Below are positions 16,930 to 24,225 of a DNA stretch of 64,000 bases, piece by piece. Position 1 is the stretch's first letter; every line of letters starts with the position of its first letter. The notes under the pieces are model-generated. The model worked only from the letters and a program-made list of their open reading frames with translations, was not told the origin of the DNA and did not search any database. The DNA comes from Streptomyces nojiriensis. Lineage in GTDB: Bacteria; Actinomycetota; Actinomycetes; Streptomycetales; Streptomycetaceae. The DNA is taken from positions 1,922,001 to 1,986,000 of the forward strand of contig NZ_CP071139.1 in the NCBI RefSeq assembly GCF_017639205.1, in the 5' to 3' direction. Made by a program: the position numbers and the translations under genes.

Positions 16930-17176
16930 TGACAGAACTGACAGAACCCCCAGACCAGCCCTCTGACCTGCGGAAACGAGCACTTTCGGAGCTCTGACAA
17001 AACCTCCGAAAACTCTGACAGAACTCCAGAAACCTCGCCCGCGGGCAAGCCGCCCGCTCTGACAGAACCTAGGTTTTCGAGGTTCTGTCAGAGTTTTTTG
17101 AGGTTTTGTCACGCGGCCAGAACCGGCCGAAACCGCAGGTCAGGGGCCGTATGGCGAGGTTCTGTCAGTTCTGTCA
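16930..17176. repeat. Iteron array with mirrored TGACAGAAC repeats, candidate AICE origin
   Basis: Forward TGACAGAAC occurs at 16930-16938, 16939-16947, 17016-17024 and 17060-17068, with a variant TGACAAAAC at 16995-17003. The reverse form GTTCTGTCA occurs at 17082-17090, 17159-17167 and 17168-17176, with a variant GTTTTGTCA at 17103-17111. The array therefore starts with a tandem forward pair and ends with a tandem reverse pair. It lies between the prim-pol/DUF3987 operon and xis-int. A replication origin is the best guess. Xis/Int arm sites or a repressor cluster are alternatives. Confidence 0.8.
17057..17100. terminator. Stem-loop plus T-run inside the iteron array
   Basis: Perfect 14-bp arms CTCTGACAGAACCT (17057-17070) and AGGTTCTGTCAGAG (17080-17093) are formed by one forward and one reverse iteron. 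They are followed by TTTTTT (17094-17099). It could act as a Rho-independent terminator for the replication operon or as a cruciform in an origin. Confidence 0.55.
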
Positions 17177-17249
17177 GCGATTCCGGCCCTCTGGCAGGGG
17201 GCCAGGGTCGCACAGCTGGCAACTCACGGACCGGAAGGAACGTCCTCAC

Positions 17250-17456
17250 GTGGCATTGATGGTCGTACCCGCGAGGCGGATGCACAGCGTGGAGGAAGCA
17301 GCGGAACTACTCAACGTAGGCCGCTCCACAGCCTTCGAGGAGATCAGGCTCGGTCGCCTGCGAACCGTCCGCGTCGGCCGACGACGGCTCGTACCCACCG
17401 AATACGTCGACGAGTACGTCGAACTCCTCAAACGCGAGGCACAGGCCGCCGCATAG
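17250..17456 (+). CDS. xis: Excisionase-like helix-turn-helix protein
   Basis: 68 aa, GTG start with GGAAGGAA 9 bases upstream. It is a MerR/excisionase-type winged helix: SVEEAAELLNVGRSTAFEEI forms the helix-turn-helix and the RTVRVGRRRLVP segment forms the wing. Members pair with tyrosine integrases to direct excision of AICEs. It lies immediately upstream of the integrase gene but is separated from it by a strong hairpin, so xis and int may not be equally transcribed. Confidence 0.85.
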   Translation: MALMVVPARRMHSVEEAAELLNVGRSTAFEEIRLGRLRTVRVGRRRLVPTEYVDEYVELLKREAQAAA

Positions 17457-17472
17457 CAGCAACCAACCCATC

Positions 17473-17504
17473 ACGGGGCCGCACCGATGCCGGTGCGGCC
17501 CCGT
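17473..17504. terminator. Strong hairpin between xis and int
   Basis: Perfect 14-bp arms ACGGGGCCGCACCG (17473-17486) and CGGTGCGGCCCCGT (17491-17504) with a 4-base loop. No T-run follows, as is common for actinomycete terminators. It sits 22 bases before the integrase ATG. Confidence 0.7.
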
Positions 17505-17525
17505 CCACATATCTGAAAGGTCCAG

Positions 17526-18716
17526 ATGGACAACGAGAGCGCGCCCGGCCGGAAGGCCGCCAACGGCGAGGACTCGATCTACTGGGACAAGTCCAAAGAG
17601 CGCTACATCGGGGCGGTTTCGCTCGGCTACACCCCCGCGGGCAAGCGCCACCGACCCAAGGTGTCCGGCAAGACGAAGACCGAGGTGCGGCGAAAGCTCC
17701 GGGAGCTCCGCAAGGAGCTGGAGCAGGGAGCCAAGGCGCCGGCCCACTACACCGTGAAGCAGGCCGTGGAGACCTGGCTGGCGCAGGGGCTCAAGGGCAG
17801 GGCGCCAGCGAGCCTGGAGACCTACCGGTACCTGGCCGAGACACACATCTACCCGTCGCTCGGCGCGGCCAAGGTGCGCGTGCTGGAGGCAGACACGCTG
17901 GACGAGTGGCTCGACGAGAAGGCCGAGGTGTTGGCCACCAGTTCGCTGCGGCTGCTGCTCTCGGTCCTGCGGCGGTCCATCACGCATGCGCAGAGGCGCG
18001 GCCGGGCAACGCGCAACGTGGCCGAGTTGGTCGTGGTGCCGGAGGGGAGGCCGGGTAGGCCCAGCAAGTCCCTGACCCTGGAGCAGGCAACCGCGTTGCT
18101 CAGCGCCATGGAAGGGAAGTGGATCCACGTGTACGTGGTCTTGTCGCTCCTGGTGGGGACGCGGCCGGAGGAGACGCGTCCTCTGACCTGGGCCCACGTC
18201 CACACCGTGCCGGACGACGGCAGCAAGCCGCACATCGACGTGTGGCGATCCGTGCGCAGGACCGGGGACACCAAGACGCGGAAGAGCCGTCGGTCCCTGG
18301 CCATGCCGAAGCAGGCGGTGGAGGTGCTCGAAGGACATCGGGAGCAGCAACAGGCCAAGTTCAAGGCCGCCGGCAAGCCCTGGACTGAGCAGGGCCTGGT
18401 CTTTCCGTCGAGGGAGGGCCAAGGCCGTGTGATGGCCGCCAGCAGCGTGCGCATCAGCCTGCGCTCGCTGCTGAAGGAAGCTGGGTTCAGCAATCCGGGA
18501 GAGTGGACGACCCGGGAACTGAGGACGAGTTTCGTGTCCCTGCTCTCCGACCACGGGGTGCCCATCGAAGCGATCGCCCGGCTGGTCGGGCACAGCGGGA
18601 GCAACACGACGGAACGCGTGTACCGCAAGCAGATCCGGCCCGTCATCACCGAGGGCGCCGAGGCAATGGACGAGATCTTCGATCGTGTTCACGACGTCGA
18701 CTCTGAAGCGCCGTAA
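17526..18716 (+). CDS. int: AICE tyrosine site-specific integrase
   Basis: 396 aa. An N-terminal arm-binding domain (about residues 15-60) is followed by a SAM-like core-binding domain (about 70-165) and the catalytic domain. Catalytic residues visible are the Arg in GTRPEET (about 212), the Lys-rich beta hairpin KTRKSRR, the RELRTSF box (about 329), LVGHSG (about 356) and the nucleophile Tyr in VYRK (about 366). In related Streptomyces integrases the RELR box usually continues with HSF. Here it is TSF. It catalyses integration and, with Xis, excision. No tRNA gene is visible at this end. Confidence 0.92.
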   Translation: MDNESAPGRKAANGEDSIYWDKSKERYIGAVSLGYTPAGKRHRPKVSGKTKTEVRRKLRELRKELEQGAKAPAHYTVKQAVETWLAQGLKGRAPASLETYRYLAETHIYPSLGAAKVRVLEADTLDEWLDEKAEVLATSSLRLLLSVLRRSITHAQRRGRATRNVAELVVVPEGRPGRPSKSLTLEQATALLSAMEGKWIHVYVVLSLLVGTRPEETRPLTWAHVHTVPDDGSKPHIDVWRSVRRTGDTKTRKSRRSLAMPKQAVEVLEGHREQQQAKFKAAGKPWTEQGLVFPSREGQGRVMAASSVRISLRSLLKEAGFSNPGEWTTRELRTSFVSLLSDHGVPIEAIARLVGHSGSNTTERVYRKQIRPVITEGAEAMDEIFDRVHDVDSEAP

Positions 18717-18775
18717 GACGTGCCAAATACAGCTCGTGGCTCCCGGATTGGCTCCCTCAGGGCGGAAGCGGGTGC

Positions 18776-18807
18776 GGTGGGCAGCCTCTGAGCTGCGGCT
18801 GCCCACC
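18776..18807. terminator. Hairpin downstream of int
   Basis: Perfect 10-bp arms GGTGGGCAGC (18776-18785) and GCTGCCCACC (18798-18807), 59 bp after the integrase stop. Likely transcription terminator of the element. The element/chromosome junction should lie in 18717-18864, but no attachment core can be named without the other end. Confidence 0.6.
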
Positions 18808-18829
18808 TCGGGCTACCGGTTCAGCTCTT

Positions 18830-18839
18830 AGAACGTTCT
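18830..18839. promoter_or_regulatory. Palindromic operator candidate upstream of the MurG-like gene
   Basis: AGAACGTTCT is a perfect 10-bp palindrome inside the near-palindrome CTTAGAACGTTCTTAG. It is 25 bp upstream of the start codon and AT-rich relative to its surroundings, which suits a repressor site. Confidence 0.4.
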
Positions 18840-18864
18840 TAGGGCGCACCGGGAGTGTGCGCAC

Positions 18865-20055
18865 ATGACCACCACCACACCCCACACGTCCGCGGCACTC
18901 TCCGTCGTGATCGGTGCGGGCGGCACCGGCGGGCACATCTATCCCGGTCTCGCCCTCGCGGAAGCGTTGCGTGCCGCCGTGCCCGGAGCCGCGGTCTCGT
19001 TCATCGGGACCGAGCGGGGCCTGGAGACCGAGCTGATCCCCGGCGCCGGCTACCGCCTGCACACCGTCGACATGATCCCCTTCGATCCCGCGCTGGGCGC
19101 GAAGCGGTACCTGCTCCCCGCGGCGCTGGTGCGCTCGGCGCACCAGGCGCGTTCGGTGCTCCGGGCCCAGGGTGCCCACGTCGTCGTGGGCATGGGCGGA
19201 TATCCCAGCGCCCCCGCCGTGCTCGGTGCCCGGCTGGCGGGGCTGCCGGCCGTGATCCACGAGTCGAACGCGGTGCCCGGCCGGGCCAACCAGTTCGCGG
19301 CCCGGCTCACCCCGCACGTCGCGGTGGCCTTCGACCGCAGCCGGGGCCACCTCTCGGGCGGCGACCGGGCGCTGACCACCGGGATGCCGATCGCGGCGGC
19401 CCTGTCCGGCCTCGCGGAGCTGCCCGGACCGGACCGGGCGGCGCTGCGCGCCGAGGCCCGGCGCGCGCTCGGGGTGCCCCCGGGGCGCCGGCTGGTCGTC
19501 TTCAACGGCGGCAGCCTGGGCGCGGTCCGCCTCACCCGGGCGGCAGCCGCGCTGGCCGGCCTCTGGCAGTACCGGGACGACGTACAGCTGCTGGTCAAGA
19601 CCGGTCCGGCCGCGCTGGCGGACGCCGTGGCCGAGCTGGCGGCGTCGGGCGGGCAGCGGATCGCCCGGGCCGTGCCGTACCTGGACCGGATGGACCTCGT
19701 CTACGCGGCCGCCGACCTGGTGGTGTGCCGTGCGGGCTCCGCGACCGTCGCCGAGCTCGCGGCGACCGGGGTCCCGTCGGTCCTGGTGCCCTACCCGCAC
19801 GCGCCCGGCGACCACCAGACCCACAACGCGCGGGTGCTGTCGGACGCGGGCGCGGGACTCCTCCTGCCCGATGCCGAGACCACCGCCGAACGTCTCGCCG
19901 GCCTCATCGGGCCGCTGCTGGCCGACCCGGCGCGGCTGTCGGCGATGGCCGGCGCCGCCGACCCCGGCCCGCACGCGCGGGCCGCCGAACTGCTGGCCGC
20001 CGAAGTGATCCGCGTCGCCGGCCTCGTCCCCACCCCTCACCTGGAGCGCATATGA
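18865..20055 (+). CDS. MurG-like UDP-GlcNAc glycosyltransferase paralogue
   Basis: 396 aa GT-B glycosyltransferase of family GT28. It shows GAGGTGGHIYPGLALAEAL at residues 17-35, a GMGGYPSAP loop, HESNAVPGRANQ, CRAGSATVAEL (nucleotide-sugar binding) and PYPHAPGDHQTHNA. These are the MurG signature positions. MurG itself transfers GlcNAc to lipid I. Because this copy is next to an AICE and fused in an operon with a sugar 4,6-dehydratase rather than in the dcw cluster, it is more likely a specialised transferase for a cell-surface or natural-product glycan. It is coupled to the next gene (ATGA). Confidence 0.82.
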   Translation: MTTTTPHTSAALSVVIGAGGTGGHIYPGLALAEALRAAVPGAAVSFIGTERGLETELIPGAGYRLHTVDMIPFDPALGAKRYLLPAALVRSAHQARSVLRAQGAHVVVGMGGYPSAPAVLGARLAGLPAVIHESNAVPGRANQFAARLTPHVAVAFDRSRGHLSGGDRALTTGMPIAAALSGLAELPGPDRAALRAEARRALGVPPGRRLVVFNGGSLGAVRLTRAAAALAGLWQYRDDVQLLVKTGPAALADAVAELAASGGQRIARAVPYLDRMDLVYAAADLVVCRAGSATVAELAATGVPSVLVPYPHAPGDHQTHNARVLSDAGAGLLLPDAETTAERLAGLIGPLLADPARLSAMAGAADPGPHARAAELLAAEVIRVAGLVPTPHLERI

Positions 20056-21047
20056 ACAGCTGGACCGACCGCACCGTCCTCGTCACCGGCGCGGAGGGCT
20101 TCATCGGCTCGACGCTGGTGGACCTGCTGGTGTCACGGGGTGCGCGGGTGCGCGCCTTCGTCCACTACAAGCCGTACGCCGAGAAGGGCCACCTGGCGCG
20201 CTACCTCGCCGACCCGGGCGGCCCGGTGGAGATGTGGGCGGGCGATGTCCGTGACGCGGGCCGGGTCAGCGACGCGGTGGCCGGCTGCGACACCGTCTTC
20301 CACCTGGCGGCGCTGATCGGGATCCCGTACAGCTACGCCTCGCCGGGCGCGTACGTGCAGACGAACGTCACGGGCACGCAGAACGTGGCGGAGGCCTGCC
20401 GGCGGCACGGCGTACGGCGCCTCGTGCACACGTCGACGAGTGAGGTCTACGGGACGGCGCTGACCGCCCCGATCTCCGAGAGCCACCCGCTGCAGCCGCA
20501 GTCCCCGTACTCCGCGTCGAAGATCGGCGCGGACATGATGGCGCTCTCCTTCCATCACGCCTTCGGGCTCCCGGTGACGGTGGTGCGCCCGTTCAACACG
20601 TTCGGGCCGCGCCAGTCGGCGCGCGCGGTCATCCCGACGATCCTGGCGCAACTGCACGCGGGGGCCCGGGAGATCCGCCTCGGCTCGCTCACTCCGACGC
20701 GCGACTTCACGTACGTGACGGACACGGCGGAGGGCTTCCTGGCGGTCGCGGAGTGCGACCGGGCGCTGGGTGAGGTCGTCAACCTCGGCACCGGTGAGGA
20801 GATCTCGGTGGGCGCCCTGGCCGAGGCCCTGATCGCGGCTTCCGGCCGGGCCGCGGAGGTGGTGGTGGACCCGACCCGGCTGCGCCCGTCGGGCAGCGAG
20901 GTCCAGCGCCTGCTGTCGGACAACTCCCGGGCCCGCGACTGGGCCGGCTGGCGGCCCCGGGTCGGCCTGGAGGAGGGCCTGCGCCGCACGTCGGACTGGA
21001 TCGCGGCGAACCCCTCCCTCTTCGCCCCGGACCGCTACGCGGTCTAG
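20052..21047 (+). CDS. NAD-dependent sugar 4,6-dehydratase, LegB-like
   Basis: 331 aa extended SDR. The Rossmann motif GAEGFIGS lies near residue 14. HLAALIGIPYSY, TSTSEVYGTA, the catalytic YSASK with Ser/Thr upstream, RPFNTFGPRQSARAVIP and the conserved TPTRDFTYV follow. This combination is typical of LegB-type enzymes that convert UDP-GlcNAc (or GDP-GlcNAc) to the 4-keto-6-deoxy sugar. Coupling to a MurG-like transferase suggests the keto sugar, or a product of it, is transferred to a carrier. An aminotransferase is not seen nearby. Confidence 0.8.
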   Translation: MNSWTDRTVLVTGAEGFIGSTLVDLLVSRGARVRAFVHYKPYAEKGHLARYLADPGGPVEMWAGDVRDAGRVSDAVAGCDTVFHLAALIGIPYSYASPGAYVQTNVTGTQNVAEACRRHGVRRLVHTSTSEVYGTALTAPISESHPLQPQSPYSASKIGADMMALSFHHAFGLPVTVVRPFNTFGPRQSARAVIPTILAQLHAGAREIRLGSLTPTRDFTYVTDTAEGFLAVAECDRALGEVVNLGTGEEISVGALAEALIAASGRAAEVVVDPTRLRPSGSEVQRLLSDNSRARDWAGWRPRVGLEEGLRRTSDWIAANPSLFAPDRYAV

Positions 21048-21169
21048 ACGGTCCGCCCGGCGGGGGCGCCGGCAGGCCCGGGGCACCGTCCGGCGGATAA
21101 TCCGGTCAGCCGATGAACGCCTGCCGGATATCTTGGGTGGTCCCGCACCGGCCATGGAGGTCCCCCAGC

Positions 21170-21712
21170 ATGAGCAGCACGACGCCGTCCTTTCCCGACC
21201 GGGTGGAGCTGACGGGCGAGGGCCTGGTCCTGCGCGACTGGACCGCGGCGGACCTGGCGTCGATGCCCGAGCTCTTCGACCATCCCGACATCGCGTACTG
21301 GACGCCGATCGTCTCCCCCTTCGACGACGAGGCGGCCCGCAACCGCCTGGACCGGGCGCGGCAGCTGCGCAAGGAGGGTACGGCCCTCCTGCTGGCCATC
21401 ACCGTCGACGGCGGGGCCCCGCTCGGCGAGGTGATGCTCAAGCGCGCGCCCGAGGGCACGGAGCTCGGATACGCGCTCGGTCCGGCGCACCGGGGCCGGG
21501 GGCTGGCCGCCCGGGCGGTGCGCGTGATGGCCGCGTACGCCTTCGAGCAACTGGGGGCGGCCCGGGTGATCCTGGAGCTGGAGGCGGAGAACGCCTCCAG
21601 CGTCGGCGTGGCCACCCGGGCCGGATTCCGCCTCCTCGACGTGCCGCTGATCACGGGCGAGGAGAAGGGCCGGCCCTACGCGCTCCAGACCTGGGGCCTC
21701 GACCGCTCCTGA
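21170..21712 (+). CDS. GNAT N-acetyltransferase (RimJ/RimL type)
   Basis: 180 aa. The ATG at 21170 has GGAGG 9 bases upstream. An earlier in-frame ATG at 21113 lacks a site. It has the GNAT fold: GLVLRDW near the N-terminus, LGYALGPAHRGRGLAARAV as the acetyl-CoA pyrophosphate loop (QxxGxG-like), and AENASSVGVATRAGFR, typical of the RimJ/RimL group acting on protein or small-molecule amines. Its 3' end overlaps the convergent luciferase-like gene by 37 bp. Confidence 0.8.
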   Translation: MSSTTPSFPDRVELTGEGLVLRDWTAADLASMPELFDHPDIAYWTPIVSPFDDEAARNRLDRARQLRKEGTALLLAITVDGGAPLGEVMLKRAPEGTELGYALGPAHRGRGLAARAVRVMAAYAFEQLGAARVILELEAENASSVGVATRAGFRLLDVPLITGEEKGRPYALQTWGLDRS

Positions 21713-22695
21713 CCCCGCAGGGCCGGGCCGGAGGCTCCCACCGGGTCCCCCGATCGCACATCGGGGTCCTGGAGGCCGAAGGCCTCGGACAGCAGCTCGT
21801 ACGAGCGTCGGCGGTCCGCCGGGTCGCAGGTCAGGGTGTTGACGATCAGCTCGTCCACGCCGTGGCTCCCGGCGAGGGCCGTCAGTACCGCGGACACCTG
21901 CTCCGGCGCACCGGAGACCAGGGCCGTGCGGTGCACCTTGGCGCGTTCCAGTTCCGCGCCCGTCCAGCGGTGGCGGCGCGTGGTCTCGTGCGACGGCAGC
22001 GGGCCGTCCTGGCCGAGGTCCTTGCGGGCACGCCACAGCAGCAGGCTCTGGGCCAGTTCCTCGGCGCGGCCGGCGCTGTCCGCCGTCACCACGCGGACCG
22101 CGAGCGCGCCGCCCGGCCGGTCGCCCGTGGAGGTGCGGAACTCGGCGCGGTAGTCCTCGAAGGCCTCCTGGCCGCCCGCCGGGGAGAAGAAGTGCCCGAA
22201 CGCGAACTCGGTGCCCAGCAGCCCGGCCAGCCGTGCCGACTCGCGTCCCGCGCCCAGGAGCCACATCCGCGGCGGAACCGGTGCGTGCGGGACGACTCCG
22301 CCCTCGCCGAGCAGTGCGCGCAGCCGGGCCAGCCGCTGCGGGAAGTCGCGGGCGGGGCCGCCGGCCCGGCCGATGCCGAGGTCGACCCGTCCCGGGTGGA
22401 GGGAGGCCAGTACGCCGAACACCTCGGCCACCTTCGCCGGGTCGTAGCGGGGCAGCAGCACTCCGCCGGTCCCGATCCGCATCCGTGAGGTGTGGGCGAG
22501 CAGGGTGCCCGCGAGGATCTCGGGCGCGCTGCTCGCGAAGCCGGGCGAGTCGTGGTGTTCGGCGACCCAGTAGCGGGTGTAGCCGAGGCCCTCGGCGGCG
22601 CGGGCGAGGTCCACGGAGGCGCGCAGCGCCTGGTCCGGGGTGTGGTCCTCGCCGACCGGGGTCTGGTCGAGTACGGACAGTCGCAGCTTCGTCAT
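21676..22695 (-). CDS. LLM-class flavin-dependent oxidoreductase
   Basis: 339 aa luciferase-like TIM barrel. Signatures are LSVLDQTPVG at the start, YWVAEHHDSPGFASSAPEI, GTGGVLLPRYDPAKVAE and LGIGRAGGP. This is the group annotated as MsnO8/alkanal monooxygenase-like, using F420 or FMNH2. Substrate unknown. Start ATG with GAAAGGCGG upstream. It is downstream of the 173-aa and esterase genes on the same strand and may be cotranscribed. Confidence 0.85.
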   Translation of the reverse strand: MTKLRLSVLDQTPVGEDHTPDQALRASVDLARAAEGLGYTRYWVAEHHDSPGFASSAPEILAGTLLAHTSRMRIGTGGVLLPRYDPAKVAEVFGVLASLHPGRVDLGIGRAGGPARDFPQRLARLRALLGEGGVVPHAPVPPRMWLLGAGRESARLAGLLGTEFAFGHFFSPAGGQEAFEDYRAEFRTSTGDRPGGALAVRVVTADSAGRAEELAQSLLLWRARKDLGQDGPLPSHETTRRHRWTGAELERAKVHRTALVSGAPEQVSAVLTALAGSHGVDELIVNTLTCDPADRRRSYELLSEAFGLQDPDVRSGDPVGASGPALRGQERSRPQVWSA

Positions 22696-22708
22696 GACGG
22701 GCCGCCTT

Positions 22709-23230
22709 TCAGTGCTGGTGGGCGGGGAGACCGGTGGCGCCCGCCATGGTCGCGGGCACGATCCGGAAGTCCCGTTCGAAGACCAGGTTGTGGAGGTCCG
22801 CGGCGGCGATGGCGCGCAGGGTGGGCAGTTCGGCGGCGGCCTGTGCGTCGTCGAAGACGTTCAGCGGCCATTCGGAGACCGTCGCGCCGCGCAGGTGCGG
22901 GTGGTGGAAGGAGGCTCCGTAGTGCGCGTACAGCGTCACGGGCGGGATGTCGGCGGCCGACTGCTCGTCCCACCACAGGGTCCAGGCGTGGAAGAGGCTG
23001 CGGTCGTCGGCTCGTTGGACGCCGCTCGCGTCGATGACGCCCTGCCCCAGGAGCAGTTCGTCATTGAGCTCGCCGAGCGCCTGGCGGGCGTACGGGTCCA
23101 ACAGGCGCGCGGCGGTACGGAAGTGCTCCTCCTTGTCGGGACGGGAGACGGAGCCGCCGTGGATGCCGTCGCGCAGATCGGCGAAGTGGCGCAGCAGGGC
23201 GTCGAGGTTCGGGACGTCGGAGGTGGTCAT
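22709..23230 (-). CDS. Hypothetical protein (173 aa)
   Basis: The start ATG at 23230 is preceded by CTGGAGC. It begins one base after the esterase stop, so the genes are likely cotranscribed. The sequence is soluble and helical, with conserved-looking Trp/His-rich centre (LFHAWTLWWDE, LYAHYGASFHHPH). No recognised fold or catalytic motif, and the function is unknown. It ends 13 bp before the luciferase-like gene. Confidence 0.6.
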   Translation of the reverse strand: MTTSDVPNLDALLRHFADLRDGIHGGSVSRPDKEEHFRTAARLLDPYARQALGELNDELLLGQGVIDASGVQRADDRSLFHAWTLWWDEQSAADIPPVTLYAHYGASFHHPHLRGATVSEWPLNVFDDAQAAAELPTLRAIAAADLHNLVFERDFRIVPATMAGATGLPAHQH

Positions 23231-23231
23231 G

Positions 23232-24113
23232 TCAGCTCCAGGGAGGGGAGGAGGGGAGGTTTTCGGGGTCGTTCGGCGAGGTGAGCCGGCGCAGGGCCAG
23301 CCCGAGCCAGCCGCGCATCGACGCCGTCGGGTGCCCACCGGGGCCGTGGCCGGGCTGCAGGAACGCCCCGTGACCCGTCTGCCGGAACTCCCGCAGCGTG
23401 ACCTCCACCCCGGCCGCCCGCAGCAGGCGACCGTAGTGGTGCACGTCGTCGCCGACGGGGTCGAGGTCGCCGGTGGCCATCACGGCCGGTGCGAGTCCGC
23501 GCAGGTCGGCTGCTTCGAAGGGGGTGCTGTGGAGCCGTGTGCCGTCCGCGGCGACCGGCCGGCCCGGATGCCGGTAGTCCTGCCAGGCCGCCCGCAGGTA
23601 GGAGGCCGTGGGGAACATGTCCGGGAAGCGGTGGTACGAGGCCGCCGCGCAGCCGGGGTCCAGCGGCGGGTACGCCAGTACCTGCGCGGCCAGCGGCACC
23701 CCGCGGTCGCGGCAGACGAGGGCGGCCGAGGCGGCGAGGGTGCCGCCGGCGCTGTCCCCGCCGACGGCCAGGACGGGCGCCTTGGACGGGACGGCCAGGG
23801 CTCCGGCGGGCCCGTCCTGCTGTTCCGCGGCCCAGGTCAGGGCGGACAGGATGTCCTCGACCATGGCCGGGTGGCGTACCTCGGGGGCCAGCCGGTAGTC
23901 CACGCTCACCACGCCGAAGCCGGAGTGGCGGGCGAGTTCGGCGGTGGCGCCGTGCCAGTCCCGGGCGGATCCGGCACGCCAGCTGCCCCCGTGGGCCCAC
24001 ACCAGCCAGCCCTGCGGTGAGGCGGTGCCGGGCCGGTACACCCGGGCGGGAAGGGGCCCGGACGGGGTGGGCACGGACACCTGCTCCCAGCTGACGACGG
24101 TGGGTGTGGCCAT
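23232..24113 (-). CDS. Alpha/beta hydrolase, hormone-sensitive-lipase family
   Basis: 293 aa from ATG 24113 (GGAAAGGAAC upstream). The oxyanion-hole motif HGGSW near residue 41 and the nucleophile elbow GDSAGG (Ser about 125) are typical of family IV esterases, followed by SVDYRLAPE in the usual place. A catalytic Asp (DPVGDD) and His (GHGAF) are visible near the C-terminus. It probably hydrolyses small esters. First gene of a leftward trio with the hypothetical and luciferase-like genes. Confidence 0.85.
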   Translation of the reverse strand: MATPTVVSWEQVSVPTPSGPLPARVYRPGTASPQGWLVWAHGGSWRAGSARDWHGATAELARHSGFGVVSVDYRLAPEVRHPAMVEDILSALTWAAEQQDGPAGALAVPSKAPVLAVGGDSAGGTLAASAALVCRDRGVPLAAQVLAYPPLDPGCAAASYHRFPDMFPTASYLRAAWQDYRHPGRPVAADGTRLHSTPFEAADLRGLAPAVMATGDLDPVGDDVHHYGRLLRAAGVEVTLREFRQTGHGAFLQPGHGPGGHPTASMRGWLGLALRRLTSPNDPENLPSSPPWS

Positions 24114-24225
24114 CGGGGTTCCTTTCCATCGGTAGCCGGCGCTCGCGCCGGGCCCGGGGCCAACGTTCGCGGCCGGGGCAGGGCTGTCACAAGGCGGAGT
24201 TGCCTTAGTGGAGGCGCGCACTTCG

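Noticed and set aside
16930..17176. CRISPR array
   Set aside because: Units are 9 bp, occur in both orientations and lack regular spacers; no cas genes nearby.
18717..18864. tRNA gene or attachment core next to int
   Set aside because: AICEs often use tRNA genes, but no cloverleaf or T-loop consensus is present, and without the other end of the element no direct repeat can be matched.
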